This document shows, one piece after another, positions 48,801 through 56,496 of a stretch of 64,000 bases of DNA. This stretch comes from an uncultured Oscillospiraceae bacterium. GTDB lineage: Bacteria > Bacillota > Clostridia > Oscillospirales > Oscillospiraceae. Location: NCBI GenBank assembly GCA_910587255.1, contig CAJUKT010000020.1:1-64000 (forward strand), in the 5' to 3' direction. The notes beneath the pieces are model-generated. The model worked only from the letters and a program-made list of their open reading frames with translations, was not told the origin of the DNA and made no database searches. Position 1 is the first letter of the stretch; each line of letters begins with the position of its first letter. The translations under genes and the position numbers were made by a program.

Positions 48801-49048
48801 GCCCGGGTGAACCAATGGAAGGCCAGCGCTTCGTCCCGCTGGGTCCCGCCCGTGCCGTTGCAGTAGTTCATGGCCACCCGGTACTGGGCGTCCAGGTCCC
48901 CGTCCTCCGCCGCCTCCAGCAGCTCGCGGAAGCTCTGCTCCTTCCTGGCCGATACGTCCGCCAGGCTCTGGATCAGCTGGGGGTTGATGTATACCATCAC
49001 CGCGTCCTGCCCCTCGGGCAGCAGTCCGTCGTTGCGTTCTTCCGACAT
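45845..49048 (-). CDS. Large Sel1-repeat (SLR/TPR-like) protein, 1067 residues
   Basis: About 27 Sel1-like repeats of 36 residues follow a short N-terminal region (about 1-55, ending KEQSFRELLEAAEDGD). Each repeat has the pattern xLGxCYxxGxGVExDxxxA. The repeats are organised in triplets of 108 residues: LGFCYYRGIGVE, then LLGxCYxxGxGVExD, then LGLCYELGxGVE, repeated about eight times with very high similarity. Sel1 proteins form solenoid scaffolds for protein binding. No signal peptide, membrane helix or enzyme domain is seen, so it is probably cytoplasmic. The start at 49048 follows AAAGGAAG. The C-terminus is basic (WPFGRK) and its TGA lies in the repeat copy 1. Confidence 0.9.
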   Translation of the reverse strand: MSEERNDGLLPEGQDAVMVYINPQLIQSLADVSARKEQSFRELLEAAEDGDLDAQYRVAMNYCNGTGGTQRDEALAFHWFTRAAEGDYIAAQYGLGMCFGRGIGTEKDPERAVQLFTQAAEQGYPPAMCELGLCYELGSGVKMDKERAAELYREAAEQDHAPSQCNLGFFYYRGIGVEQDYEEAAAWFAKAAQQEYPRAQQLLGECFEAGLGVEKDEKRAVELYRAAHEQGFEAATCALGVCYDRGIGVEQDMEEAARLYRRCAEEDYPKGQFLLGQSYELGQGVEQDPAQAVEWYRRARENDYAPAVCALGLCYELGAGVEADLPRAVEFYREAAERGYIPAQCNLGFCYYRGIGVEMDDAQAVHWFQLAAEEGYPRALGLLGDCYDFGYGVEEDHLKAAQLYRAASDAGYPPATCSLGLCYELGSGVEQDMERALALYLQAAEAGDARAQCNLGYCYYRGIGVDEDNDQAALWFDRSAQQGHGRALFLLGQCYEGGFGVEQDMDRAARLYAEADEKGHAAGSCALGLCYELGRGVEQDRPRAVELYRRAAEAGDARAQCNLGFCYYQGIGVEQDDAQAAQWFAKSAQQEYPRAQQLLGECYDSGFGVEKDEARAAQLYRLSHEAGYPPAACSLGLCYELGTGVEADPARAVELYREAAEQGYTQAQCNLGFCHYRGIGTPEDNEQAVKWFTQAAGAGQARAQQLLGECYENGYGVEMDLEKAVELYRKSHEQHYPAGTCSLGVCYEFGKGVVRDAKRAAQLYREAAEQGSAWAQCNLGFCYYQGIGVEMDDAQAVEWFTQAAQRGSARAHFLLGECHEYGYGVDADFDEAFRLYRAAHEQGYIAAACSLGLCYELGHGVAEDKAEAARLYRHAAGAGNARAQCNLGFFYYHGIAVEEDDAQAAEWFAKSAQQGYHRAEFLLGECYENGYGVEKDLEKAVELYTRAHKGRHPGGTCSLGECYAAGMGVPKDEKRAAQLYGQSAERGEARAMYLLGECYEKGAGVEQDLAKARELYRQAADKKYQKALDALERLDAPQQPAGPKAPKQPAPSGTKERRGFRWPFGRK

Positions 49049-49148
49049 ATGTATCCGCTTCCTTTCCGTCTCCCCCGCCCTTGCGGGTGTTTTTGGAGCA
49101 TTGTACCATATCCCCCGGGGGAAATCCACCCGGGATTGGGCGCGGCCG

Positions 49149-49940
49149 TCACACGCCGGCGTACCGCGCGCAGTTGAATACGCTGATGCCGATGATGAGC
49201 GCCATCAGCGCCACAAACAGCCGGTCCACCAGGGGGGCGTCCAGCTTCTTGTTCAGCGCCCGGCCCAGGATTCCCCCGCCGATGCCCCCCGCGGCCATCA
49301 GCGCCAGCACCTCCGGCCGGAAGGGCGGGACGGTGCGGGCGGCCAGGGTGGCGATCAGGCTGAACAGCTGCCCGAAGAAGATGACATACAGGCTGTTGGC
49401 GGCGGCGGTTTTGGTGTCCATGCTGAAAAAGAAGTAGAGCACTACCAGATTGATGGGCCCGCCGCCGATGCCCAAAAAGCTGGACATGCAGCCCAGGGCC
49501 AGGCCGATGGCGGCGCAGGCGGGCTTGTTTTCCAGGCGCAGGGTGCGCACCCTGTCCTTGTTCAGGGTATAGATGAGCGTGCCCAGGGTGACGGCGGCCA
49601 GGCAGGCGGCCTGGATGGCGCCCACGGCGTTGGGGTCGCCGGACATGGCCTTCACGGCGGAAAACAGCCGGCTGCCCAAAAGCCCCCCCGCTGCCGAGCC
49701 CAGGGCCAGGGGCGTCCCGGTGGACAGGGACACCCGCCGCTCTCCGGCCAGCATGGCCCGGCCCACGGAGTAGCAGCTCATGGACAGCACCGTACAGCCG
49801 GACAAAAAGCTGATGGCGGCCACGTCCTCCAGCCGCAGCAGGTCCAGCACGGGCTTGATGATGACCCCGCCGCCGATGCCGCACACGGCGCCCACAGTGC
49901 TGGCCAGCAGGCTGACCAGGAAAAAAATCAGCAATTGCAT
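49149..49940 (-). CDS. TauE/SafE family membrane transporter
   Basis: 263 residues with about eight membrane helices and the two family repeats: VGAVCGIGGGVIIKPVLD near the N-terminus and LGIGGGPINLVVLYFFFSMD in the middle, then AAGGIGGGILGRAL. Members export sulfite, sulfonates or other small anions. The start at 49940 follows AGGGGGA. It lies between the Sel1 gene and larC on the same strand but is separated from larC by a terminator. A link to the sulfur chemistry of LarE is possible but unsupported. Confidence 0.88.
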   Translation of the reverse strand: MQLLIFFLVSLLASTVGAVCGIGGGVIIKPVLDLLRLEDVAAISFLSGCTVLSMSCYSVGRAMLAGERRVSLSTGTPLALGSAAGGLLGSRLFSAVKAMSGDPNAVGAIQAACLAAVTLGTLIYTLNKDRVRTLRLENKPACAAIGLALGCMSSFLGIGGGPINLVVLYFFFSMDTKTAAANSLYVIFFGQLFSLIATLAARTVPPFRPEVLALMAAGGIGGGILGRALNKKLDAPLVDRLFVALMALIIGISVFNCARYAGV

Positions 49941-50063
49941 AAGCCGTCCCCCTATCGCTGGGTGAGATTCCGCCCCCGCCGGGGCGCAAAAACAGGATAC
50001 CGCAAAAAGGCCGCGGGCACAAGCGGAAAATGTGAAAACTGTCCCTGATCCGGGCGCCGGGAT

Positions 50064-50094
50064 AAAAAACGCCGGGACGGCCTGCGTCCCGGCG
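50064..50094 (-). terminator. Terminator of the LTA synthase-larE-larC unit
   Basis: Stem CGCCGGGAC (50070-50078) with GTCCCGGCG (50086-50094); on the minus strand TTTTTTATC follows. It lies beyond repeat copy 2. Confidence 0.8.
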
Positions 50095-50134
50095 GGCGGC
50101 GGCCTCGGGAACCCAAGGGGGGCGCCGTTTTTAT

Positions 50135-50304
50135 CTCAGAAGCCGTACCAATAGCCTCAGCGCCCGGCTCTGCGGCCAAAATTGCCGCCGGCCGCGTTGA
50201 AAAATCTTGAAACACACCAAGCATTCCCGTGATTCTTCGCCTTGCCGCCGGCAATTTTGACTCGGGCATCTGAAATACTTCGGTTATTGGTACAGCTTCT
50301 CACT
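50135..50304 (-). repeat. Inverted-end repeat, copy 2 (170 bp)
   Basis: The ends AGAAGCCGTACCAATAGCC (50138-50156) and the complement of 50282-50300, AGAAGCTGTACCAATAACC, agree at 17 of 19 positions. The inner CAAAATTGCCGCCGGC is answered by GCCGCCGGCAATTTTG. The right end holds the larC stop codon (50300-50302). The element sits between the larC coding region and its terminator. Confidence 0.85.
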
Positions 50305-51535
50305 GTCCGCCGGGGCTGTCCAGCAGCTGCGCGGCCTGGCGCAGGCCGATCCCCCGCTCCCGGGCGATGGCGGCCAGATCGTCGAACTCGTACTTCTCTC
50401 GGGCAACCCCATAGCCCGACGCCCGCTTGCACCGGACGGGGCCCAGGGGGGTGTCCAGCGCGGCGCACTCCCGCTCCAGCACGTGGCGGCGCAGGGCGCA
50501 CTCCCGCACGCCCAGGGTGGTGGTATGGCGGAAGAGCAGGGCGCACAGCGCGTCCCGGTCCGCCGGGGCGCACATCACCCGCAGCAGGGTGCCGGGGCGG
50601 CACTTCTTCATGCCGATGGGGACGGTGTACACGTCCAGCGCCCCCCCCTCAAGCAGCCGCTCCATGGCAAAGCCCAGCTCCTCGCCGGTCATGTCGTCCA
50701 CATTGCAGGACAGCTCCACAACGCTGTCCCCGCCGTCCTCCGCCTCGCCCAGCATGGCCCGCAGGCAGTTGGCCGCCGGGAAGTCCTTCTGCCCGCAGCC
50801 GTAGCCCACGGCGCAGGGGCGCATCACCGGCATATCGCCGAAGCGGGTGACGAAGTGCTTGAGTAGCGCCGCGCCGGTGGGGGTGCACAGCTCCCCCTGA
50901 ATATCCCCGCCGTAGATGGGCACGCCCTGGAGCAGCAGTGCGGCGGCGGGGGCGGGCACCGGCAGCAGCCCGTGGGCGCAGCGCACCTGCCCCGTCCCCA
51001 CCCGGACGGGGGAGCACACCACCTGGCCGGGGGCCAGCGCGTCCATAAGCATACAGGCCATGGTGATATCGGCCACCGCGTCCAGCGCGCCCACCTCATG
51101 AAAGTGGACCTCGTCCACCGGCACGCCATGGACCTGGCTCTCCGCCTGGGCGATGAGGGAGTATACCGCCATGACCTGGTCCTTCACCCGCGCAGGGAGG
51201 TCCAGGTGGTCTTGGACAATGTGCCCGATGCCGTCCATGCCGCTGTGGTGGTGATGGTGTTCGTGGTCATGGTGGTGCTCGTGCTCGTGGTGGTGTTCGT
51301 GGTCATGGCCGTGGTGGTCGCAGCTGTGCTCCTCCTGGCCGTGGACCGTCACCGACAACCGGGTGCCGGTGATGCCGCACTTGACGGCCCGCTCCCGGGA
51401 GACGTGGACGCCGGGCAGGCCCAGGGCGTTGACCTGGGCCACAAAGGCGTCCGGGTCGGGCAGCAGCTCCAGCAGGGCGGCGGACAGCATATCCCCCGCC
51501 GCCCCCATGCCGCAGTCCAGATACAGTATTTTCAT
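50300..51535 (-). CDS. larC: LarC nickel-insertion protein of the NPN cofactor
   Basis: 411 residues in one continuous frame; in some lactobacilli the gene is split by a frameshift. LarC inserts nickel into the pincer nucleotide cofactor of lactate racemase and related racemases. It begins KILYLDCGMGAAGDMLSAAL, has a striking His-rich stretch (residues 70-97, over 15 His) likely to store or hand over nickel, HGVPVDEVHFHEVGALDA, and the C-terminal ELSCNVDDMTGEELG and KKCRPGTLL. The start follows AAGGGAG, 16 bases after larE. The stop is provided within repeat copy 2. Confidence 0.94.
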   Translation of the reverse strand: MKILYLDCGMGAAGDMLSAALLELLPDPDAFVAQVNALGLPGVHVSRERAVKCGITGTRLSVTVHGQEEHSCDHHGHDHEHHHEHEHHHDHEHHHHHSGMDGIGHIVQDHLDLPARVKDQVMAVYSLIAQAESQVHGVPVDEVHFHEVGALDAVADITMACMLMDALAPGQVVCSPVRVGTGQVRCAHGLLPVPAPAAALLLQGVPIYGGDIQGELCTPTGAALLKHFVTRFGDMPVMRPCAVGYGCGQKDFPAANCLRAMLGEAEDGGDSVVELSCNVDDMTGEELGFAMERLLEGGALDVYTVPIGMKKCRPGTLLRVMCAPADRDALCALLFRHTTTLGVRECALRRHVLERECAALDTPLGPVRCKRASGYGVAREKYEFDDLAAIARERGIGLRQAAQLLDSPGGQ

Positions 51536-51551
51536 CGTGTGTGCGCTCCCT

Positions 51552-52310
51552 TCATCGTGGTTCGCCGGCCCGGGGCTCCAGGTCCAGCAGCACTGCGGAA
51601 TATTTCCCCTTCAGCCCGTCCAGCACCTGGCCGCGCCGCTCCAGCAGGAGGGGGAGCTGCCCCTCGGGCAGCTGGATCATGGCCCGCCCCCCCAAAAGCC
51701 GCACCCGGAAATCGGAAAAGCCCAGGGAGAAGAGCAGCGATTCCGCCGCCTCGGTTTTTTGCAGCTTTTCCCGGGTAATCTCCTCCCCGGCCGGGATGCG
51801 GGTGGCCAGGCAGGCGTAGGCGGGCTTGTCCCAGGTGAACAGCCCCGCCTCCTTTGACAGGCGGCGGACCTCCCCCTTGCTCAGCCCGCACTCCCGCAGG
51901 GGGGAGCGGACACGCAGCTCCCGCAGGGCCCGCATACCGGGGCGGTCCCACGCGTCGTCGGAGGCGTTGGTGCCGTCGATCAAAAGGGGGAAGCCGTCCT
52001 CCCGGGCGGCCCGGGAGATGGCGGAGAATACGGCCCGCTTGCAGTGGTAGCAGCGGTCGGCCGGGTTGGCCGCCACCTCCGGCAGGGCCAGCACGTCCAG
52101 CTCTACCGCCCGCAGCTCCACCCCCAGCTCCCCGGCCAGCCGCCGGGCGTCCTCCCACTCGAAGGCGGGCTGGAAGGGCGAGCGGGCGCAGTAGGCCCGC
52201 ACCCGCCGGGCGTAGCGGGCGGCGGCGTACAGCAGGTAGGCGGAGTCCGTCCCGCCGGAGAAGGCCACCGCCGCGCGGGGGTTGGCCTGGAAAAATTCTG
52301 GCAGCGTCAT
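51552..52310 (-). CDS. larE: LarE sulfur transferase for the NPN cofactor
   Basis: 252 residues, PP-loop ATPase (AVAFSGGTDSAYLLYAA) that adenylates the pyridinium dicarboxylate substrate and gives up a cysteine sulfur to it. PADRCYHCKRAVF and WDKPAYACLATRIPAGE are present, the latter with the sacrificial or cluster-binding Cys. The start follows GGGAGGGGGG. It overlaps functionally with larC (16 bases apart) and lies 18 bases after the LTA-synthase-like gene. larB, which makes the first intermediate, and larA are not in the window. Confidence 0.93.
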   Translation of the reverse strand: MTLPEFFQANPRAAVAFSGGTDSAYLLYAAARYARRVRAYCARSPFQPAFEWEDARRLAGELGVELRAVELDVLALPEVAANPADRCYHCKRAVFSAISRAAREDGFPLLIDGTNASDDAWDRPGMRALRELRVRSPLRECGLSKGEVRRLSKEAGLFTWDKPAYACLATRIPAGEEITREKLQKTEAAESLLFSLGFSDFRVRLLGGRAMIQLPEGQLPLLLERRGQVLDGLKGKYSAVLLDLEPRAGEPR

Positions 52311-52328
52311 ATCGTCCCCCCCTCCCGC

Positions 52329-54188
52329 TCAGCGCAGCGTCTGGTGGGCGCGGCAGTAGCTCAGGCAGAGCAGCCTGCGCGCCAGCTCCGCCTGCTCCGG
52401 GGGGAGCTGGGCGGTCAGCTCCCCGCTGGCGGTGAGGCGGACGCCGTGGCTGTGGATCACGGGAAGCTGGGCCCGGCACTGGTCCGCCGCCTGCATATAG
52501 GCGTCCCCCGTCCAGCCCAGCTGCTCAAAGAGCACATTCATCAGGAAGCAGGGGGAGATATCCGGCCCCTCCCCGGCGATGTCCCGGCCGACGGCCGCCT
52601 TGGCTGCCTCGTTGGCCCAGATGAGGTAGGGGGTGGACCAGTAGTTGTAAAAGCCCTCCCGGCTGTCCTGGTCCAGGGTCACGCCCAGGGCGTGGTAGAC
52701 GCTGTTGCCGTTGCCCAGCCAGGGCTTGTGGTCCCCAAACACCACCAGTACGATGGGCTCATCCGAGGCACGGAAAGCGTCTACCATGTCCGCCAGGTGC
52801 CTTTGGGTGGCCATCACCGAGCCCAGGTAGTTGGACAGGATATACCGGGAGGCGTCGTCAAGCCCCGGATTGGTGAAAAAGTCCTCCGGCTCCCCCCACC
52901 AGCACTCCCGGTCCCCGTAGGGGCCGTGCCCCTGGTAGGTGACGGAGAAGGAGAACAGCGGCGCGTCCTGCTCCAGCTGCTCCAGGACGGTCCGGGTGAG
53001 GTCGGGCAGGAACCCGTCGTCGTTGAGAACCGGGTCTGCGCCGTACACCGGGCCGAAGTAGTCCTCCGTGAAGCGGTAGGAGTCGAAGCCCAGGTAGGCA
53101 TTCACATTCTGCCGGTTATAGAACCAGTTGTAGCTGGGGTGGCTGCCGGTGGCCCGGTAGCCCTGGCCCTTGAGGTAGCGTACGTAGGAGGGGGCGTCCC
53201 CCCGGTAGTCGTAATTCCCGTCGGCCACGCCGGTGAGGAAGGCCCGCTCGGTATTGACGGTGCCCCCGGCGAAGATGTTGGAGAGCAGGGCGCCGGAATA
53301 GCCCTCCGCCTCCAGGGCGTGCCAGATAGCGTATACGTCCTGGGAGAACTGGATCTCCTCAAACTGGGAGAAGTCGGTGAAGGCCTCCAGCATGATGCCC
53401 ACAAGGTTCACCTTTTTGTCCTCCGGGATGGCGGCGTCCTCATATTGGGCCAGCCACCCCTCCGCCTCCCGCTGGTCATAGCCCTCCGGGGGCCGGGGGA
53501 AGGCGTCCTTTACACTATGGAGAAAGGGATAGAGCAGCCCCCGGGACACATACTGCTGGGTGACCGACCACTTGTTGATATGTTCCTCGCTGGCGTTGTC
53601 CTGGTATGCCTGGTCGCTGGCGTACAGCGGGGCCAGGGCGGCGGCGCAGGCCAGGGCCGCCCCCGCCGTCAGCGCCCGGAAGCGCGCCCGGGGCCGGCCC
53701 CGGGCCAGCAGGGCCAGCAGCGCCGCGCTGAGCAGCGCGCAGGCCAGGGCGGCGGCCAGCTTGCCGAACAGGAACAGCTGGTATTTGCCCGCCATATTCC
53801 CCGCCTCCCCCAGCAGCAGCAGGTCGGCGGCGATCACCGGGTCGTCCCGGAAGAACATCTTGTAGGCGTTCGCGGCGGCCAGCGCCAGCACCGGCAGCGC
53901 GGTGAGCGCATAGGCCAGCCAGGCCCGGCCGGTGAGGCCGAACAGCAGCGCCATGAGCACCACGGGGGGGAGCAGGTTGAGCGCCACCAGCGCCGGATGG
54001 GCAAAGTAATCATAAAACAGCTCCCAGCCGTACTGGGCGGGGGCCAGCATCAGGCACAAAAGCCCCAGCGCCAGCGCCGCCCCCAGCATGAGCAGCCCGT
54101 TCCACAGCCAGAAGGCCGCCCGGCGGGGGGCGGAGAGCCCGTCCTCCGGGCGCTTCTGGAATAAAAAGCAGGAGAATAGTCGTTTCAT
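52329..54188 (-). CDS. LTA synthase-like membrane sulfatase-fold protein
   Basis: 619 residues. Five N-terminal membrane helices (about 25-215) are followed by an extracellular sulfatase-fold domain (about 260-560). The metal and nucleophile sites are seen: VGIMLEAF (Glu), GTVNTERAF (catalytic Thr), SHPSYNWFYNRQ and VFGDHKPW (Asp-His). Such enzymes transfer glycerol phosphate from phosphatidylglycerol to lipoteichoic acid or related polymers. It is somewhat divergent from LtaS (no eTVNTE in standard spacing can be checked here), so the exact polymer is uncertain. The start follows GGAGG. It heads the larE-larC unit. Confidence 0.88.
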   Translation of the reverse strand: MKRLFSCFLFQKRPEDGLSAPRRAAFWLWNGLLMLGAALALGLLCLMLAPAQYGWELFYDYFAHPALVALNLLPPVVLMALLFGLTGRAWLAYALTALPVLALAAANAYKMFFRDDPVIAADLLLLGEAGNMAGKYQLFLFGKLAAALACALLSAALLALLARGRPRARFRALTAGAALACAAALAPLYASDQAYQDNASEEHINKWSVTQQYVSRGLLYPFLHSVKDAFPRPPEGYDQREAEGWLAQYEDAAIPEDKKVNLVGIMLEAFTDFSQFEEIQFSQDVYAIWHALEAEGYSGALLSNIFAGGTVNTERAFLTGVADGNYDYRGDAPSYVRYLKGQGYRATGSHPSYNWFYNRQNVNAYLGFDSYRFTEDYFGPVYGADPVLNDDGFLPDLTRTVLEQLEQDAPLFSFSVTYQGHGPYGDRECWWGEPEDFFTNPGLDDASRYILSNYLGSVMATQRHLADMVDAFRASDEPIVLVVFGDHKPWLGNGNSVYHALGVTLDQDSREGFYNYWSTPYLIWANEAAKAAVGRDIAGEGPDISPCFLMNVLFEQLGWTGDAYMQAADQCRAQLPVIHSHGVRLTASGELTAQLPPEQAELARRLLCLSYCRAHQTLR

Positions 54189-54210
54189 CGCCGTGCCTCC
54201 ACAAAAAGAT

Positions 54211-54255
54211 ATACCGGCGGCGGGCAGCCCGTTCCTGGATGCCCGCCGCCGGTAT
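54211..54255 (-). terminator. Perfect hairpin between glyS and the LTA-synthase-like gene
   Basis: 15-bp arms TACCGGCGGCGGGCA (54212-54226) and its complement (54240-54254). On the minus strand TATATCTTTTT follows, so it ends glyS or regulates entry into the next gene. Confidence 0.75.
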
Positions 54256-54340
54256 TCTACCACAATTCGCCCCGCTGTGCACGGGCAAACCTGCGATTTT
54301 ACGAAAAGTTAAAAAGATTGGGGCCCATCGGAGGGGACGA

Positions 54341-55765
54341 TCAGTAGGCCAGCTTTTCCTCCAGCCAGCTTTTCAGCTCGCTGATGGGCACGCGCACCTG
54401 GTCCATGGTGTCCCGGTCCCGGATGGTGACGGCGTGGTCGGCAGTCTCGGTCTCGCTGCCCACGGTGGCGAAGTCCACGGTGATGCAGTAGGGCGTGCCG
54501 GTCTCGTCCTGGCGGCGGTAGCGCTTGCCGATGGAGCCGGCGTCGTCAAAGTCCACCATGAAATGCTTGGACAGCTCGGCCTGGATCTCCCGGGCCTTGC
54601 CGCCCAGCTTCTTGGACAGGGGGAGCACCGCGCACTTGAAGGGGGCCAGGGCGGGGTGCAGGCGCAGCACGGTGCGCACGTCGTTCTTGGCCTCGTCCAC
54701 CACCTCCTCGTCGTAGGCGTTGCAAAGGAATGCCAGCAGCATCCGCTCCACGCCCAGGGAGGGCTCGATGACATAGGGGACGTAGTGCTCGCCGGTCTCC
54801 TGGTCGAAGTAGGTCAGATCCTTGCCGGAGGTGTTCTGATGGGCGGTGAGGTCGAAGTCGGTGCGGCTGGCCACCCCCCACAGCTCGCCCCAGTCGGTGA
54901 AGGGGAAGGCGAACTCAAAGTCGGTGGTGGCGTTGGAGTAGTGGCTGAGCTCCTCCGGGTCGTGGTCGCGCAGGCGCAGGTTCTCCTCCTTGACGCCCAG
55001 GTTCAGCAGCCACTGGTGGCAGAAGTCTTTCCAGTAGGCGAACCACTCCAGCTCCGTGCCCGGCTTGCAGAAGAACTCCAGCTCCATCTGCTCGAACTCT
55101 CGGGTGCGGAAGATGAAGTTGCCCGGGGTGATCTCGTTGCGGAAGGACTTGCCGATCTGGCCGATGCCGAAGGGCAGCTTGCGCCGGGTGGTGCGCTGGA
55201 CGTTGACGAAGTTGGTGAAAATGCCCTGGGCGGTCTCGGGGCGCAGGTAGACGGTGTTTTTCGCGTCCTCGGTGACCCCCTGGAAGGTTTTGAACATCAG
55301 GTTGAACTGCCGGATATCCGTCCAGTTGAACTTGCCGCAGGTGGGGCAGGCGATCTGGTGCTCGTCGATGAACGACTTCATCTCCTGCTGGCTCATGGCG
55401 TCCACGCTGCGGCCCAGCTGGAAGCCGTTCTCCTGGCACCAGTCCTCGATCACCTTGTCGGCGCGGAAGCGCTCGTGGCACTCCTTGCAGTCCATGAGGG
55501 GGTCGGAGAAGCCGCCCACGTGGCCGGAGGCCACCCACACCTGGGGGTTCATGAGGATGGCGGCGTCCAGCCCCACGTTATAGGGGTTTTCCTGGACGAA
55601 CTTCTTCCACCAGGCCTTTTTCACGTTGTTCTTCAGCTCCACGCCCAGGGGGCCGTAATCCCAGGTGTTGGCAAGGCCGCCGTAAATCTCGCTCCCGGCG
55701 AAGATGAAGCCCCGGGCCTTGCACAGGTTCACGATCTTTTCCATACTCTTTTCGCTGCTTTTCAC
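54341..55765 (-). CDS. glyS: Glycyl-tRNA synthetase, single-chain dimeric type
   Basis: 474 residues, class II. Motif 2 region RNEITPGNFIFRTREFEQME, GIYGG-like IYGGLANTWDYGPLG and motif 3 EPSLGVERMLLA are evident; a zinc-like pair CKECHERF and CPTCGKF lies at about 90-160. The C-terminal HGTP anticodon-binding domain is complete. This alpha2 form replaces the alpha2beta2 GlyQS. The start is the GTG at 55765, 9 bases after AAGGAG; the open frame to 55942 runs through the terminator and a repeat. Expression is controlled by the Gly T-box leader upstream, which senses uncharged tRNA-Gly. Confidence 0.95.
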   Translation of the reverse strand: MKSSEKSMEKIVNLCKARGFIFAGSEIYGGLANTWDYGPLGVELKNNVKKAWWKKFVQENPYNVGLDAAILMNPQVWVASGHVGGFSDPLMDCKECHERFRADKVIEDWCQENGFQLGRSVDAMSQQEMKSFIDEHQIACPTCGKFNWTDIRQFNLMFKTFQGVTEDAKNTVYLRPETAQGIFTNFVNVQRTTRRKLPFGIGQIGKSFRNEITPGNFIFRTREFEQMELEFFCKPGTELEWFAYWKDFCHQWLLNLGVKEENLRLRDHDPEELSHYSNATTDFEFAFPFTDWGELWGVASRTDFDLTAHQNTSGKDLTYFDQETGEHYVPYVIEPSLGVERMLLAFLCNAYDEEVVDEAKNDVRTVLRLHPALAPFKCAVLPLSKKLGGKAREIQAELSKHFMVDFDDAGSIGKRYRRQDETGTPYCITVDFATVGSETETADHAVTIRDRDTMDQVRVPISELKSWLEEKLAY

Positions 55766-55798
55766 AATATACCGCTCCTTTTCCGTGTTTTCCGGCTC

Positions 55799-56175
55799 AA
55801 AACGAAAACGCCCTGAGCCGTTTGGCTCAGGGCGAACAGCTGTCACGCTTCGCAAGGGTCTGGACGCTCGGTCGCTTTCCCTTCGACTCGGGCCGGCTGC
55901 GGGCCGCCCTGCGGCCCTGCGCTCGCCCTCGCTCCGGTCCAAGCTTCCTCACAGCCCCTTGTTCCGCGCTTCTTCTTGTCCGCGGTTCCACCTGAATTCG
56001 CGCCGGGCGCAGATGGGCCGGGCGCGCGCTCTTGCCCGGTAACGGCGGGGGCCGCCGGGCCATTGCCTGCCCGGGCTCGGGAGTGCCTTCCCGCCGCGCC
56101 TTCGTGGGACTTGCACCGTCCGTCCCCTCTCTTGAAACCCGTGCGCGTGGTACTGTTCTCCGTCACTGCTTTGCG
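55799..56175 (-). ncRNA. Glycine T-box leader of glyS, with a repeat inserted before the terminator
   Basis: The T-box sequence AGGTGGAACCGCGG lies at 55980-55993 (minus). Upstream is a Stem I-like region with GGGACGGACGGTGCAAGTCCC-type pairing and a GAAGGCGCG segment whose GGC fits a Gly specifier. A strong terminator (arms CGCCCTGAGCC/GGCTCAGGGCG, 55809-55834, then GTTTTCGTTTT) precedes glyS. Normally the T-box sequence is directly followed by the terminator; here about 145 bases, mostly repeat locus 4, lie between them. Limits are approximate. Confidence 0.8.
55841..55971 (-). repeat. Modular palindromic repeat, locus 4 (inside the T-box leader)
   Basis: On the minus strand AAGCGCGG starts at 55971, followed by GAGGAAGCTTGGACCGGAG and, at the end, GAAGCGTGACAG. 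Its pairing arms are CAAGGGGCTG and CAGACCCTTG (55952-55961 and 55853-55862), again different from other loci but complementary. Confidence 0.82.
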
Positions 56176-56181
56176 GCGTCC

Positions 56182-56210
56182 ATTCTATTACAGAAAGCCG
56201 GGGCTGTCAA
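56182..56210 (-). promoter_or_regulatory. Promoter of the glyS T-box transcript
   Basis: Minus strand consensus TTGACA (56205-56210), a 17-bp spacer, TAGAAT (56182-56187). Confidence 0.8.
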
Positions 56211-56226
56211 GGGGGCGGAACAGGGC

Positions 56227-56496
56227 TCAGCCCTCTTTTTTGCCGCCCTTGCCCGGCCGCGCCAGATGGATCAGCCCCAGCACCAGGAACACCGCGCCGA
56301 TGATGATCAGCGCCGCGGCCCCTGCCATCAGGTACATCTGGGTGCGGCCCTCGCTGCGGGTGGTCACGCCCTCCACAAAGGTGAAGTCTCCGCCCAGCAT
56401 CCACATGAGCGCCCCCAGCGCGGCCATGCCGGCGCCCTCCAGCAGCTCCTTAAGGGCGCTTTTGCGTGCCGCAGCGCGGTTTTGCTTATCGTCCAT
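56227..56496 (-). CDS. Small membrane protein, 89 residues
   Basis: No family recognised. A basic N-terminus (MDDKQNRAAARKSALKELLEG) is followed by two hydrophobic segments (about 22-38 and 53-77, AGAAALIIIGAVFLVLGLIH) and a Lys/Gly tail (RPGKGGKKEG). The start at 56496 follows AAAGGAGGCG; the longer frame to 56577 has no ribosome binding site. It is upstream of the glyS promoter on the same strand and divergent from zapA. Nothing in the context points to a function. Confidence 0.65.
   Translation of the reverse strand: MDDKQNRAAARKSALKELLEGAGMAALGALMWMLGGDFTFVEGVTTRSEGRTQMYLMAGAAALIIIGAVFLVLGLIHLARPGKGGKKEG

Noticed and set aside
45488..49177. Plus-strand open frame of 1229 codons opposite the Sel1 gene
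   Set aside because: It is a shadow of the repetitive, GC-rich Sel1 coding region: it follows the 108-bp periodicity, has no ribosome binding site and no recognisable domain.
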